Origin: Lophius americanus
Taxonomy: Eukaryota > Chordata > Actinopteri > Lophiiformes > Lophiidae
Length of the DNA stretch: 64,000 bases
Assembly (NCBI GenBank): GCA_037951165.1
Contig: JBBDHG010000187.1
Span: 2,115,501-2,179,500 of the forward strand
Direction of reading: 5' to 3'
Position numbers and translations under genes: made by a program. The notes under the pieces were generated by a model. The model was not told the origin of the DNA. It made no database searches and worked only from the letters and a program-made list of their open reading frames with translations. Shown here in pieces: positions 10,774 through 22,735 of the stretch. Each line of letters begins with the position of its first letter. The stretch's first letter is position 1.

Positions 10774-12184
10774 TGTTGTTGCGGAGCAGATGCATATTTT
10801 GATAACAGTAATGCTAATGCTGAGAGAAAGAAGTTATAAGTCACAATGGTCACGCCACAAAAGCGGTTCTCAGAGGGGTGTTTTACTGGCAGCTCTTTCA
10901 CGACGGCATATAATACTAGTGTTGATTTTAGCTGAGTCAACAGCGCTGTCCAAGGCCTCGCCATCATTCTATGTGGGTTGAGCTGCGACCAGCTCATAAA
11001 GCTGTTCATAAAGTGACACCAACAGAGCCAGCTCCAACCAGATACCTTCAGCATCCAAAGCAACACACAGGAGTCGGACCAAAATGCCGACGATCTCGTC
11101 ACCTGAACCGGAGTGCACAAGATTATAGAGGCTTTACACTGATAAAGACTTCAACTCAACTTTGGCTTAAGTTTTGCACTCAGCACTTTGAGAGATGCCC
11201 CAGGAAAGTTTTGACTGAGCGCTCCAAATCAGGAAAAGAGAGTAAATGGAGGGCTGAAGTAAGAGTTAGATTTTAAACCCTCTTTTGTGATATAAAATAT
11301 TATAATCTTCCAGAGTGCAGTGAGATTGACCTGTCAAGCTTGAGCTATAATGAACAAGGGATGAATATTAGCTCAAATAATGGTCTGTTCTGAATGAGTT
11401 AATCCTGATATTTTAAAAAAAGAACAACTCAGCAGAACCAGGAACCGCTTGGCTGGAAGTCTGTTTTGTCTTTGCCTCCAGTTTTTAATTGTAACATGCT
11501 GAGGGGAGAACACAGAAAGACTGAAATCTATTATGCTAATGTCACTTGTGCAACCGTTCCCACCGAGACATCGGAGAAAAAAGGCCTTTAGATGCAGATT
11601 CCCATCCGAGTGGCTGAGAGAACCAGCCAGCAAAGCTAAAGGCAGGTCCAAAGAGGCACAACCCCATTTGACTGGAAAATTGTTAAATTGAGAAATCTAT
11701 GAAGCACCAAGATGCAAACAAACAAATGGAGTAGACAAAAGGGGTCAAAGGTTTTTGTTTTTTCACTGTGAATGGAGGTGCACTGACTGAGGAATGGAAA
11801 CAGAGCAGCTTTTAAGGCCCCACAAAGCTGTGCATTTAAATAAACACAGTTACGTGTCTCTCCTTTGGGCCCAATGAAGTCCATCAAAGAACATGGTAAT
11901 GCCTCGCTGAATGGACGCAAGGACTCGCTAACTCCCGCCTTTTCACTTTGTGTGAAAGAATGTCACATAATAAACACCAACGAAAACCGACTTAAGACTG
12001 AGCTTGAAATATCTTCTACACTGGTGACTTTAAATCTTTATTACTGTTGCCACGTGTTGACATTTTGCAGTGAAATTTTGTTAAAATATGTAGGAAATTA
12101 ATAAATAATGGTGTGTGCTTAAGTAGTAAAAACGACGATAAAGGAATCAATATTAACTGGTAAGAGGCAGGAGCTCTCCAAACA
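10774..12184. other. Non-coding stretch with a possible conserved patch
   Basis: Overlapping open frames on both strands at 10728-11276, with no recognisable product. 11840-11960 (CTCCTTTGGGCCCAATGAAG, ATGGACGCAAGGACTCGC) is compositionally like conserved non-coding DNA, but this is unproven. Confidence 0.35.
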
Positions 12185-12325
12185 GCAGTGGAAAGCATGT
12201 AAGCTCGGTCGTAGCCAATAAACTGCGTCTAAATAGCTTCCGGCATGATCGATCCACAGGCTCTGCTCATCCATTATCATAAATCTATAATTCATCACGA
12301 TACAAAGTGATATAAGAAACATTAA
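12185..12325. promoter_or_regulatory. Candidate conserved non-coding element (Hox/Cdx-like sites)
   Basis: Contains GTAGCCAATAAACTGCG, GGCATGATCGATCCACAGG, CATTATCATAAATC and TATAATTCATCACG in about 140 bp. This is a dense set of homeodomain-type cores in non-repetitive sequence with retained CpGs. It is inferred from motif density alone. Confidence 0.3.
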
Positions 12326-12694
12326 GATCCTTTTTGTAAGTGAAAGAACATCAAATTGTTTATGTCGTGCAAAAATTGTACTTAATCCTGCATTTATTTT
12401 ATAGTGCAGTTAACCAAACAGTGATATTTATAGCTATAATATTAGCATTTGATACTCTTTTTATCCCTCCTACTTAGAAATTACAGGAAGATATTTACAA
12501 ATCAGCAATGACATTATAACCACAGACAGGTGACGTGAGCCATTTTTTATAATGGCTCCTGCAGTTGGGGAGATGAATTAGGCAAGAACTGAACTTTTTG
12601 TCCTGAAGTTGATTTGTTGCATCAGAAAAAATGGGTAAAAGTATATAGTTGATATTATAAAAAGAGTTTGATCTAGACATGCTTTTTGTGGAAA
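12326..12694. other. Non-coding stretch, nothing recognised
   Basis: AT-rich sequence; its right part may belong to the LINE whose tail follows. Confidence 0.35.
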
Positions 12695-12761
12695 GCAGGA
12701 GACAACTGCAACCTTGAGACAACTGCTGTTGTGAATTGGCGCTATATAAATAAAAATGGAT

Positions 12762-12793
<32 letters not shown>

Positions 12794-12794
12794 A
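12695..12794 (+). mobile_element. LINE 3' end with (GATT)n tail
   Basis: ACCTTGAGACAACTGCTGTT, then GTGAATTGGCGCTATATAAA, then (GATT)n at 12763-12794. This is the familiar fish LINE terminus GGCGCTATATAAATAAAATTGAATTG with a variant tail. The 5' limit is uncertain. Confidence 0.65.
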
Positions 12795-12814
12795 GTATAG
12801 TATAAAGATCTGAT

Positions 12815-13135
12815 CGGCAAAACTGTGATGGCGGATGACTGGGTCAGAGCATCACCAGAACAACAGGTGTTATTGGGAGTTTTCGGTCAAAGTGGTTAGT
12901 ACTTGTCAAAGTGGCCTAAGGAGGAACAACTGGTGAGCCAGCCACAGTGTAATGGGCATCTGAGGGTCATTGATGCACATGGGGAGCAAAGGCTAGCCCA
13001 TGGGGTGTCACACAAGAGCTGCTGTAGCACAACTTTCTGAAAAAGTTCATGCTTTTTTGAGAGATGTCAGAACAGTAACAACAACAAAAGGGACCTGCAA
13101 GTGGTTTTATAGTTATGGGTGATCAGTGTACAGTG
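12815..13135 (+). mobile_element. Tc1-like transposon, internally deleted copy 2
   Basis: Carries GATGACTGGGTCAGAGCATC, AGTGGTTAGTACTTGTCAAA, TGATGCACATGGGGAGCAAA, GCTGCTGTAGCACAACTTTC and then AAAAGGGACC with a degraded 3' end. It retains the part of the transposase before the deletion without a usable frame. It matches copies 1, 3 and 4 block for block. Confidence 0.75.
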
Positions 13136-14229
13136 CAGTCAAAGGATTGGACTTTGCCATATCAATTAATTGTTTGGGAAACTATTTCAAATATTTTTGG
13201 TATGTTTTTTTGAGTAATCCGTAGCTGCAGAAACTTAAGGTATCGTAACCCATGAACGGTTTTGACAATTGTGCATACAATCTTTATTTGCAAGTAATTA
13301 AGTACATGCAATGTACTTGAAATACAGCTTAAAATGTATGTTAAGTATCAGTACTTCATTATTCATTTTACAAATGTTCATGTTTTTCTTCATTATTTTC
13401 CATTACTGCTGAAAGTCAGAAAAAGCAAACTTAATCCTGAAGTTCAAAATGAGCCAAATATCAGGAACAGATGTTATGTTTCCTGCTTATTATCTATTTC
13501 TGTTTAAGTGAGCATGCACACACATGGTTGCATGCAGAAATTCTTGTTTACGACAAAGGCTCAGAGGTTGTGGGCCAGTCCAGCCTAGAGACAGGTGTTC
13601 CCCACCAGGTCGGACCCAGCAGAGCTGTTACATAGATGCAGATGCAGCTCATTCACTCTGCAAAGTATCAACATTCCAACTACATTTGAGTTTACAAGAG
13701 CCCAGGGGCCGCTAGAGCCGCTCTGGCTGAAGCGGCAGTGTCTGGGCCTGGATGCATTCCATGGACCCGAGCCTCACATACTCACACACTATCCATGTGT
13801 AAATACTACAGTTAAGGCACAGCTAGGGATGAACACCATGGCAGAATGATGCTGCATGTCTACTCAGAGATCTGTTCGTTAAACTCAGGTTACCTCATTT
13901 CTCAGAGAGAAGGAGTCAAACATAAGGGTTCTGTTTGAAAGTTAGCTATGGTCATATGTGTGTGCTTGTATTTTCTTGTAGTTGTGTGCTTTTGAGATGT
14001 TGCAGCAAAGGATAGACTCTATATTTCTATTTTTATTTTTATTGAGTGTAAATCAATAAACCCTTTTTCGCATAGAGATCATGCAACAGTACCCTAAAAA
14101 GACTTGATACTTAATCACCTTTGTAAAGCCACCCATGGTTTTCTTGAGCAAAAGAGCTCTCGTATGTTGCACAGTATAACCAACATTAAAATATTTTGAT
14201 TTGATTTTTTTTCCTCTATGATCTAGCTG
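13136..14229. other. Non-coding stretch, nothing recognised
   Basis: Two overlapping open frames at 13524-13849 run through a moderately GC-rich patch but show no known domain. No splice pattern supports them. Confidence 0.35.
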
Positions 14230-14720
14230 CTACGGCTTGTAGCTACTTTTGAGTCTTCTGGCCATAATTTCACAAACATTGGTGACAATCTGGTGCATAT
14301 GAATCAACTTGCGGTGATCTATCTATTGAATATATAATCCTATTTTACCTGATTAAATCATATTTTACTCACTAGGGGAGCTTTTATTTATTATATTATT
14401 TATTTATTTTTTCCAAAATACTACTTTTTGGACATCATAGTGGACAAAGTGTGATTTAGACTAAATTTGTTGCATATGAATTACATTGTAGAAATCTATC
14501 TTGTATACATCATATTTTACTCTAATCATTCATCTTTTACTGACTAAGAAGAGCTTTATCTCAAAAAGATTGTTGGCCATAATTTCACAGCTGTTGCTCC
14601 TAACTATTGTTGGAACACGTTAAAATAATTTCTTTTCATACATAACTTCCTAACTGTTCGGTCCGATTCAGTATGTAGTCCAAACTTGTTTTAATAACCC
14701 TGTTTTAGAGGCATATCTTT
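14230..14720 (-). repeat. CTCCCCCTAGTG repeat family, copy J (reverse, degraded)
   Basis: In reverse orientation it carries TGGCCATAATTTCACA (twice), GTGCATATGAATCAAC, GATCTATCT, CATATTTTACTCACTAGGGG and CTGTTCGGTCCGATTCAG. All are reverse complements of landmarks in copies B, C, E and F. Confidence 0.6.
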
Positions 14721-15454
14721 TTTAAGTTGAGGTTTTCCGCTTGTTATTGCTTTGGCACGATCTGAGTTATTAGCATGTGGCTGCTGCTTAAATGGCGCGG
14801 GAAGCTGGAATTTCACTGAACTTGTTTATTTCATTGCCACACTTATATTGACTTATATTTTACAGGTCAATTTGTTAGTATATTTGTTGTGCTACTAGCT
14901 GCATACCTGATACACGATGTCGGCACACAGCCTCGGTACAGTCAACGTCTTTGTCCGTCTGTGACTACCGAACTGAAGTGTTCCCACTAAATGAGAGGGA
15001 GGGGCTTCAAACTCCTGTTTGTAAGCAGTCGCCATGAGGACGAGCATGCCACCCTTACCGAAAAAACAACATCTGGTCCTTTCCTTTACGACACAAATAA
15101 GTTTTGCACATGCGTTGACTGCATTTTTTCGGTAAATGTGCGTTCCAAACCGAAATACACGTACGGGGATATATGGACCATTACACACCTATAGCCATGT
15201 GAGGCACAACTCACGGGTCTCTACATGAGAATATCTCTAGCTGTACAATGCTCTAGTCCTTGATATGAAGTGAAAATGAGATTAAAAGCAGGTACTCCCT
15301 GGTAATTCCTTCCTCTGTTAATTCATCTGTTTATTCATTGATCAAAGGGGGAGGTGTAGGTCGGATGATTAAACTGAGGTTTGTTTTCATGACAACTGAA
15401 AACTTACCGAGCATTTTTTTTCTTTTTTTCAACAATACCTTCTTTGGTTATATC
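14721..15454. other. Possible old DNA-transposon remnant, unassigned
   Basis: 14900-15190 holds CpG-rich phrases (ACGATGTCGGCACACAGCC, TCGGTAAATGTGCGTTCC, AACCGAAATACACGTACGG) reminiscent of hAT-like repeats, but no TIR pair or target duplication was found. The open frames on both strands are not convincing. Confidence 0.25.
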
Positions 15455-15457
15455 TTG

Positions 15458-15494
15458 TGTGTGTGTGCTTGTGTGTGTCTGTGTGTGTGTGTGT
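15458..15494. repeat. (TG)n-rich tract, interrupted
   Basis: TG units broken by CT and TCT interruptions. Confidence 0.9.
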
Positions 15495-15589
15495 ATAAAC
15501 ACAAGTGCGGGTGGCCTTCATGAAAGCAGATGTTACAGCACAGCAATAAATACAAGTACAAAGCTTATTCCTTTAATCATTGATTTATA

Positions 15590-15730
15590 GCCAGCTACTC
15601 CCAGCCAATGACACGGTTCACCTCATGCACAGGAGCTCTTTTTCAGCCAGCGCCGTTATCTTTGGCACTGATAGTGAAGTTATCTACTGCTGGCCATACA
15701 CACCATTGTGCTAAACGCGGTTCCCAAATC
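15590..15730. promoter_or_regulatory. Candidate enhancer with clustered GATA-type sites
   Basis: CCAGCCAATGACACGG (CCAAT box) is followed by CGCCGTTATCTTTGG, CACTGATAGTG and GAAGTTATCTACTGC: three GATA-factor cores (two as TTATCT, one as TGATAG) in about 40 bp. The unit is non-repetitive with retained CpGs. Haematopoietic or endodermal use would be typical for such clusters, but this is inference. Confidence 0.35.
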
Positions 15731-15955
15731 TAGGAAAGAGAAAATAAAAAAGGCAAAGAGGCTAACAATTGTTTTTGTCACTTGAGATAATAACAACCTA
15801 TAGAAATGCCACAATTCCTTGTGGGTTAACATACCTTAATATAAACACCATGCCATCCTTAAAAAAGGAAACGAATCGAATTGCAGATGGGTTACTACTA
15901 GAAGGCAATGCTGGTCTAGCACATTGATCTAAAGACACGCCAGTCATTTGATCTG

Positions 15956-16030
15956 ATAATAATAATAAATAATAATACATTTAATTTATAATGCACTTTA
16001 CATTTGGATCAAATCTCAAAGTGCTATACA
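15956..16030 (-). mobile_element. L2-type LINE 3' tail, severely 5'-truncated
   Basis: (ATA)n followed by the ATGCACTTTACATTTGGATC block and CTCAAAGTGCTATA. It is the closest match in the window to the tail of the 24440-25068 copy. Confidence 0.75.
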
Positions 16031-16428
16031 TAGTGATAGTGATGCTATATATAGTGATATACTTTGGTCCAAGTGGAAGTTGCTCAACAAAGTGGAACAT
16101 CAAATTCAGCCCCCACTGTGGCTTCTTCTCAGTAATTTCCAGTACAGATGTATGGATGCAGATAACAGTCTTTGTTTTTATTAATTTAAGCGTTGTCTCT
16201 CTCCTGAAGGTGCAGCTCACTATTGTAGATAATGGAGAGAGAGAAACTATGTCACATAGTTAATTGGACTCTCCCTGGCATCCCAAGGTACTGTCTCCAT
16301 CTCTCTCCTGCCACTGATCTACCCAAACCCCATTACCAAATAGAGATATTAATGACTCCCAGGAGATTCAACCACTGGTGATCATGTGACTTTCCCTCCT
16401 GCACAACTATAAGGTGAACATTTTTTTT
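16031..16428. other. Non-coding stretch, nothing recognised
   Basis: Contains GGAGATTCAACCACTGG and ATGATCATGTGACTTT-like unique text. An open frame at 15991-16263 begins inside the LINE tail and is not a gene. Confidence 0.35.
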
Positions 16429-17161
16429 ACCTCCGCCGAAGAAGTCATATTTTTTGAGGTGCCGGTTTGTCTGCTTGTCTTGCTGGGAGCAGGATTGCAC
16501 AAAAACATCTCAATGGACTTTTGAGAAACTTTCTCGAGGTGTTGGGAATGTAGTTCGGAAGAAGCCATTACATTTTAGCCTGGACCCAGATAAAGGGTGA
16601 TATTTTTTTTCATCTCCCAGAAGTACTTGACAAATTTTAATCAAACTTGATGGTAAAGTGAAACACATGCCAAAACTGTTGGACATTGGCATATATCTGT
16701 TCAAAAAGACGAATCAATTGCCATTTCGTTGACGTATGTCTAGTTGGACAAAAATGAAACAATGACATATCCATAAGATTTACCACACTTCAAATCTGAT
16801 CTGCACCCAGAGTAATATTCAGGTTCCAGGTGTCTTGAATGTTAGGACTGATGGGAAACTTACAATTTAAGACTACAAATAAGAAAGTGACAGACTCAGA
16901 AGATCAAAATGTGGTTGAAACAATGCTGATTCAGTTTGGTTTCTAAATTTATCTTCAAAAGTTTCTGATCTGTATTCGGGATAAAACCATAGTGACATAT
17001 GCTCATAAATATCTATGACACTGATAATGATTCCCATGTGATTTAAAATTCTAGGGGTTTTCATGCATCAAGGAGTCATATTTATGTGGGTCAAACGATC
17101 ATGGGACTGTTGGTTTTAAGTGCAATGGCATAATGGGGAAAGTGAGCTGAACGGCGGAGGT
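16429..17161 (+). mobile_element. Non-autonomous TIR element, ACCTCCGCC family (733 bp)
   Basis: Bounded by a perfect 10-bp inverted repeat, ACCTCCGCCG at 16429-16438 and CGGCGGAGGT at 17152-17161. Internal phrases TTGTCTGCTTGTC, GGGAGCAGGATTGCAC and CTGGACCCAGATAAAGGG belong to a very common animal repeat whose copies read CCTCCGCCAAGGAGGTTATG. No transposase frame. Superfamily not assigned. Confidence 0.7.
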
Positions 17162-17199
17162 TTTTGCTCTAAGAATGCTGTCTAGTTTAGAAATTAAAT

Positions 17200-17350
17200 T
17201 TCTTGACAGCACTTGAATGGATTTTCATCGAATTTGTTACAGACTTTCCCCACAAAATGAACTGTAATAACGTTGCTGATCCCCGACCTTCTCATACATC
17301 ACCATGAGCAGGCTGATGCCTAAATTAAGATGGTCAACTCTTATTTTAGT
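17200..17350. repeat. Fragment of a common fish dispersed repeat
   Basis: AATGGATTTTCATCGAATTT, ACAGACTTTCCCC, GCTGATCCCCGACCTTCTC, CACCATGAGCAGGC and CCTAAATTAAGATGG follow a known repeat (attcatggtccccagaggatgaa type). Ends not defined. Confidence 0.45.
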
Positions 17351-17416
17351 CAAGTTTTTGCCCCAGCTTAGCAAGTGATCGTTGCATCTAAGCAAAAGTT
17401 TGACTGATAATTCACT

Positions 17417-17469
17417 TGGAATGCAGGTTATTCTCTTATATAACATGTAAGAGAATAACCTGCAATCCA
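17417..17469. repeat. Perfect 17-bp hairpin extended to about 21 bp, 9-nt loop
   Basis: Left arm TGCAGGTTATTCTCTTA at 17422-17438, loop TATAACATG, and exact complement TAAGAGAATAACCTGCA at 17448-17464. After one A/A mismatch the stem continues for four more pairs (TTGG-A against TCCAA-side, 17417-17420 with 17466-17469). The stem length and small loop resemble a short pre-miRNA, but it could equally be a local inverted duplication. Confidence 0.85.
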
Positions 17470-20139
17470 TCCATCAACAAATTTTTGTAGATCTATCCAC
17501 CAAAAACAATCTGTGTGAGATATTTGTTATGACAAATGTGAACACCCATGACACCATCAACCTCTGAGCCTTCATTACATAGAGATATATATATATTTAT
17601 ATATTTTATATATACATTGAGATATGCACTGCATGTATTCTCCATGCCAGGGCAGAGGGTATCTCTTTGTTGAGATTCGACTCCTCCTTCCACATCCATG
17701 AGAGCAACGTTGAAGCGCTGGAATGTCCTGTCTGGATCCAATCCCAAACTTTTGTTAGTCGGTTATAGCTGTTTGTGGTTTACCAAACCATTAATGCTTG
17801 TTGACGTTTGCTCACTGTCTCGTAGTCCGAAGCAGTGGGATGTCCTGAAATTCTTCTCCTTTCAAGGAAATAGTGACAATATGCATGTGCAGCAAAGTAG
17901 ATGGTGGAACCAGAGGCAAAAGGAGGTGATGCTATCTAAAATGTACAGAATGAGCAATTTCCCATCTCTTCATTTTTGACAAAAGAAAGCAATTAACATG
18001 CAATAAAGAGGCTAATACTTCTCATTACAGACCTCTGACAGCCGTGGTACCACACAAAATGAGAAATTACACCAACCTGGAGGAATAGAAGTGATAAATG
18101 TGCTATAGGATGTGGCTTTTTAGATCCGTCGATGAACCTACGACAATGTAAATGAACTTCTGTGTGGACTCCTCTGCTACTCTGCTATCTGCTGAGGACC
18201 AACACAATAAGAGGTACACTTGTAAAATATGCATACTCTAGACTGCTCGCCCGTTCACTAAAAAGACCGGATTCACTCTTAGCAAAGGGGATAGAAAATG
18301 CGTGGCCACAAGGTCATCAGAGCTAAATTAAGAATATTTTCTGAATGAACAAATGAAGCAACTTGCTGGAAGATTGTCAGAATACTGTCACTCCACTCTG
18401 TATGTAGCCGCTCTGGCCTGACCTGCCATCCTGCTAAAACCGCTGCGTTGAACTTGTTGTGTTTGTTGATTAAGGAGGCAGAGACTAGTGTATTCCCGAA
18501 AATTGTTTCAACAAACACTGAGTTTAACGCTGAAATGAGAAACTCTTTAAGTTTTACAGTTACAGTTTTTCCAGTTAATCTGAGTTGGCTCAATCAATTC
18601 TGAGTTTGTTAACGCTGAGTTAAACTTGTATACGAGGACAAGCAAAAGCATCATCAAAGGAACTTCAATGCATCTCACCGTGGCAACCAGTGAGATGCTA
18701 TGGTCGTCATGCTTCACACCATTTGAGCTGGTAGTTTTAATTTTTTTGCAAGTGTTTATTTAAAAAAATTAAGAAAAAGACGGCTTCGTCAGAGAAGGAG
18801 ATGACTGGTCTGTCTGACTTTATTTATTAGCATCTGATTAGGTTGAACTATTACAGTGATGGACCAGTTGAGCACCAAGTGTGGGCTTATCGGTACTCAT
18901 GGGATGCAAGCTCTGGTGATTGTATTAAGATGATACTGTAAACACACTTATTCTCTGTTCACCATGATATGTCCTGATTCAATCTCCGAATCACTGTTTT
19001 CCTCATTAACAATCCCATCATACTACACTATGTCACTTCTATACTTCACTCTGTGCATGCTTCACCTTATCGACTTCTTAGCTTCCAATTGTGTGTGGGG
19101 AGTTGGTGTTTATTCACATGTAATACCATAGGTTGTTTTTTTTCTACCTCCACTTAGAATGGTATGTTTTCTGGGTTTGTACACTGTAAATTGTAATTAT
19201 TTATTATTTCTGAGTCAGTATTGTATTGTATATTTGTATAAGTTATCTTTGGTAGGAATGGATGTCTACTAAACATGGTTAGCTAAGCAGGCGTTACTAG
19301 AGCTACATGAGCTTATTACAACTCTAAGAGACGTGAAACTTGAATTGAAGTTGCAAAGCATGGAGTGTGAGCCTCACCGTTAGATACGCTCTATGATCGG
19401 CCACACCATGTTATGAACAGACACTCTTCCACACCAGTTTGATTTAGAATAAACATAAAAGTGATGGATTTACTGTTCAAAGCCATCAGTCTGCACCTCT
19501 GTCTACCCACTGATACTCAAGGTCCCCAACAACCCATCAACTAAATATAGTGTAACAAATTCATTTTACAGTCTTAAACCATTAGTTACAAAGTCAGATA
19601 GCTTTCCGCAAAAAAAGACTTTCTTAAAATCCAGGTAGTGAGTCAAACTATCTATCAGTACAGTCAGTCAGTCATGTTGCAGCTTCTGCCTTTTAAGCCA
19701 CATAACATTAGCCATGAGCTGCAGTGATCTGACCAGAGCACCGGGTTTAATATGGTGGTACACACCTGAGTAAAAAGCAGTTTATTTTTCATACATTTGA
19801 TTTGGTATGTAACTGCACTGCAAGACGCTTTTATTTTTCTTTCTAACTTCCTGGTTTGCGTGCGAGAGGATCAGTGGTAAAATAGAGCGGATATTTTATG
19901 CTGACTGTTCTTTGTGCATTGTATTCAATTGATTGAAATGTTGTATTTGGGATTGTTAGGAAACACTGAAATAATTTTTCAACATGACGGTGCAAACGTT
20001 GTCATTTAACAGTTTTTTACGGGGGGTTTTGTGCTAATTATATATACTGTCCTCATATATCCTTATCGTGAATTACATAACGCCTATTAATAGCATAATT
20101 TCCCGTTTATATATATATATTTGTAGTAAATTTTAGGGG
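17470..20139. other. Long non-coding stretch, no gene seen
   Basis: An AT-only tract lies at 17583-17612. 18530-18620 has repeated AACTCTGAGTT-like phrases (AGTTAATCTGAGTTGG, GTTAACGCTGAGTTAAAC) that may be an old repeat. A (TA)n tract is near 20110-20120. The open frames at 17493-17979 (both strands) and 18279-18593 lack coding evidence. Confidence 0.4.
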
Positions 20140-20425
20140 TTAAAATCCTCTCTAAATTAAAGAATAGGTTGAAACCTTTCCTTTTTTATCAAGCTTATAA
20201 TTAAGACTGTCTTAAGCTAGCTCTAAGCTCCGCTGCTATAGATTTTTCAGCCTGCAAGGGGATTCCAATGATGCACTGCAATTCCCTCTACTCCCTTTTC
20301 TCCTTCACTGCTTCATTTATTGTCTTGTTTATTTATTGTCTTATTTTTGATTGTGTATCTGTAAGGTGACCTTGAGTGTCCTCTAAGGCACCCATACATA
20401 AAATTTATTTTTATTATTACTACTA
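20140..20425 (+). mobile_element. L2/Rex-type LINE 3' end fragment
   Basis: AAGAATAGGTTGAAACCTTT CC reads as the R-L-K-P-F-L-F C-terminal motif of these LINEs. The 3' UTR ends in TCTGTAAGGTGACCTTGAGT, GGCACCCATACATAAA and an (ATT)n-like tail. It is related to, but not identical with, the 8590-8810 copy. Confidence 0.6.
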
Positions 20426-20764
20426 CATATCCATATCTCATAAAGGGACTTCTTCCATGGAGTCTTTGTACATCCTGCAGGTTCTGATAGATCATGAATC
20501 ATGATTGGACTAATTATTACTATCATTGTTACTACTAACTGGAATTCCTCCATTACCATGTAAGCTATTATTTTAATTGCTGTACGCCAGTTTTTTTCTT
20601 GCCACTGTCACACGGTCTTTCTCATGTGAGGATTGATGTGTCATTGTAGAATACAAAATGCGGTTTAGAGATGCTCTATTTGAAAAGTTCATCAAGATGA
20701 ATTTTGCTGTGACTCGGCACTCTACCAGTATAACCTAATAGATAAATCTAGTAAAATCTAGGCC
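20426..20764. other. Non-coding stretch, nothing recognised
   Basis: Short AT-rich stretch between two repeats. Confidence 0.4.
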
Positions 20765-21530
20765 TACATATTCGTATACCAACAGTAAGGGCATGTTCGC
20801 CAAAAGCTCCCAATCCCTCACATTGTGCAACGAAGCCCTTGATTGAACTTTTAAAATTAGATGTGACGTTTCATCTGAACAACAGCGTTTTTTGTGAAAA
20901 AGCTCCCCCTAGTGAGTGAAATATGATCTTTTAGAGTAAAATGCCCCTGAATGACTCTTACTAAAGTGACCTGTACAGTTGTGCAAATTTCGCTTTATAG
21001 CGAAAGGCTTAAGCTTTTGTTAATTTCGACTCAAGGACTTGAGATGAGTTACCTTTCCCATTTTTTTGGAACAAGCTCTCTGGATTTTGGGTCCTGGACA
21101 CCACTCAGAATCCCATTTTTGAAGCGAAACTCCTTTTTTCTAAATGTAGTAAAATATATTTACAAAATAGATCTCCTCAAGTCAATTCTTATGCATTTAA
21201 TGTACAGAGAAGTACCAACGGTTAGGAAGTGATGTTTGAAAAAACAATGTTTTTCAAAAAAGGTCCTCCTAGTGAGTAAAATTTAAACTCTTACAGTAAA
21301 ATATGATATAAAGAGTCGATTCATATGCACCAAATTTCTTTTACTTTTAGAGATAAAGCTCCCCCTAGTCTCATAAATATAAAACTAATCTTTCCGAAAA
21401 TCAAGCCAGTTTTTCCTCGCACTAAGGTCTAGTGTGGGTATAAAATTTGAAGGATTTGTAGTAATTGAAAATTACCCATGAAATAGTTTTAGTTATCGGA
21501 TTAACACAACTAGCTTTTCGGGGATATCAG
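20765..21530 (+). repeat. CTCCCCCTAGTG repeat family, copy B (near full length)
   Basis: Contains ACAGTAAGGGCATGTTCGCC, AAAGCTCCCAATCCC, AGCTCCCCCTAGTGAG, a second CTCCTAGTGAGTAAA block, GATTCATATGCACC, AAGCTCCCCCTAGTCTC, AAAATCAAGCCAG, CTAAGGTCTAG and TTTTCGGGGATAT. The TAGTGAG(T)AAAATATGA module occurs more than once inside the element, suggesting internal duplication. Confidence 0.75.
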
Positions 21531-22723
21531 AGCATCAGAGGATAATATTGAGCAATGTGGGTAATTTCATTACGGTCCATAATCAAACTTCTCTGCAGGT
21601 AATAAGTTGAAGGCATCCCCTGCACTGTCTGAACAGCTGCCACATACGTCGTCCCACTGTTGATCACTGAAGCACAAACAGCAACAATAGCAGGACTGAA
21701 GCAGAGGAATCTCACACACTCACACACTCTCATCTAACAGAGTAAACACGGGGAAGTCTGAAGGAAGAATGACTCACTTCAGCAACAAGATAGTAAAGTT
21801 AATTTTAGGAGAGCTTTAAAAGGGACGCTTTGTCCTCACTACAACCCTAGGCATTACGCAGAAATGAAGTACTTCCTGTTGATACACACCCATCTGTGTC
21901 TGGATGTGTTAGAATGGAAAATAGTGCTTAATGTGTATTTTTACATTTTTAACGGCTCTGTTTCCTGAGAGCTCAGTGACAATCACAGGATAGCTCATGG
22001 ATAGCAGTATACAGAAAATAAAAGTGAGAAATGAGCAGTTAGCTCCACTGTGATTATAACCTTTCAGTCTGGGGTTTTCACCTTTCCTGCCTCCTCGCTC
22101 CACGCCTCTTTCCACTTTTTCGGATTCCTGTCGGGCCTCATGAGCAGGATCCAAAGTTTTCTCAGAGGTTCCTCCCTTCCCAGCTCATCCATCACAATTA
22201 CTTCTATATCATGGCTGGAACTCCCTGCCGTGTTCGAGGTCCGTGATAACTAGACAGCGTAGAAACAGATGTTTGTACAGGTAAGAAAAATGGATGCTGC
22301 ACAAGGAAACAGGGTGCAAACACATTTATTTATAACAGTTCTTTTTTCTATTCATAAAAAGACTTCTGAACTTCAGCACATTGGTCACACTGCAAAGATG
22401 CAAGACAACTAAACCACATTTCAATTCCCACTACCACCTTCTTCTGTTAGTGACCTTCAGGTTGTCCATCTTTTCTACAGTCACGCTTTTCAGGTCAATT
22501 CACAGCTGGGTTTTCCTGGCTCACCTTTTTGCCCACTGCTTAATTTATCTATTTTCTTTGGCAATACAGAACATTAATCTCTCAAATGCTCAACTTGTAG
22601 TCCACAGATCCCTGACTTTTTATCACGGATACATCACCAGGACACACCAGCTCTGGGACGGAGTTGTTTCTATTCTCAGTTTGACTCACCCCATTGTCTC
22701 CCTTGTGTTTTCACTGCTGTCAG
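21531..22723. other. Non-coding stretch upstream of the candidate peptide exon
   Basis: Unique sequence, partly pyrimidine-rich. A 152-codon open frame at 22381-22839 is hydrophobic and out of frame with the candidate below; it ignores the splice acceptor and looks accidental. No upstream exon could be identified. Confidence 0.35.
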
Positions 22724-22735
22724 GAGGGAAGTGCG

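Noticed and set aside
10728..11276. Coding exon suggested by long frames on both strands
   Set aside because: The frames overlap on opposite strands, neither shows known motifs, and the shared start is within the 10737 hairpin.
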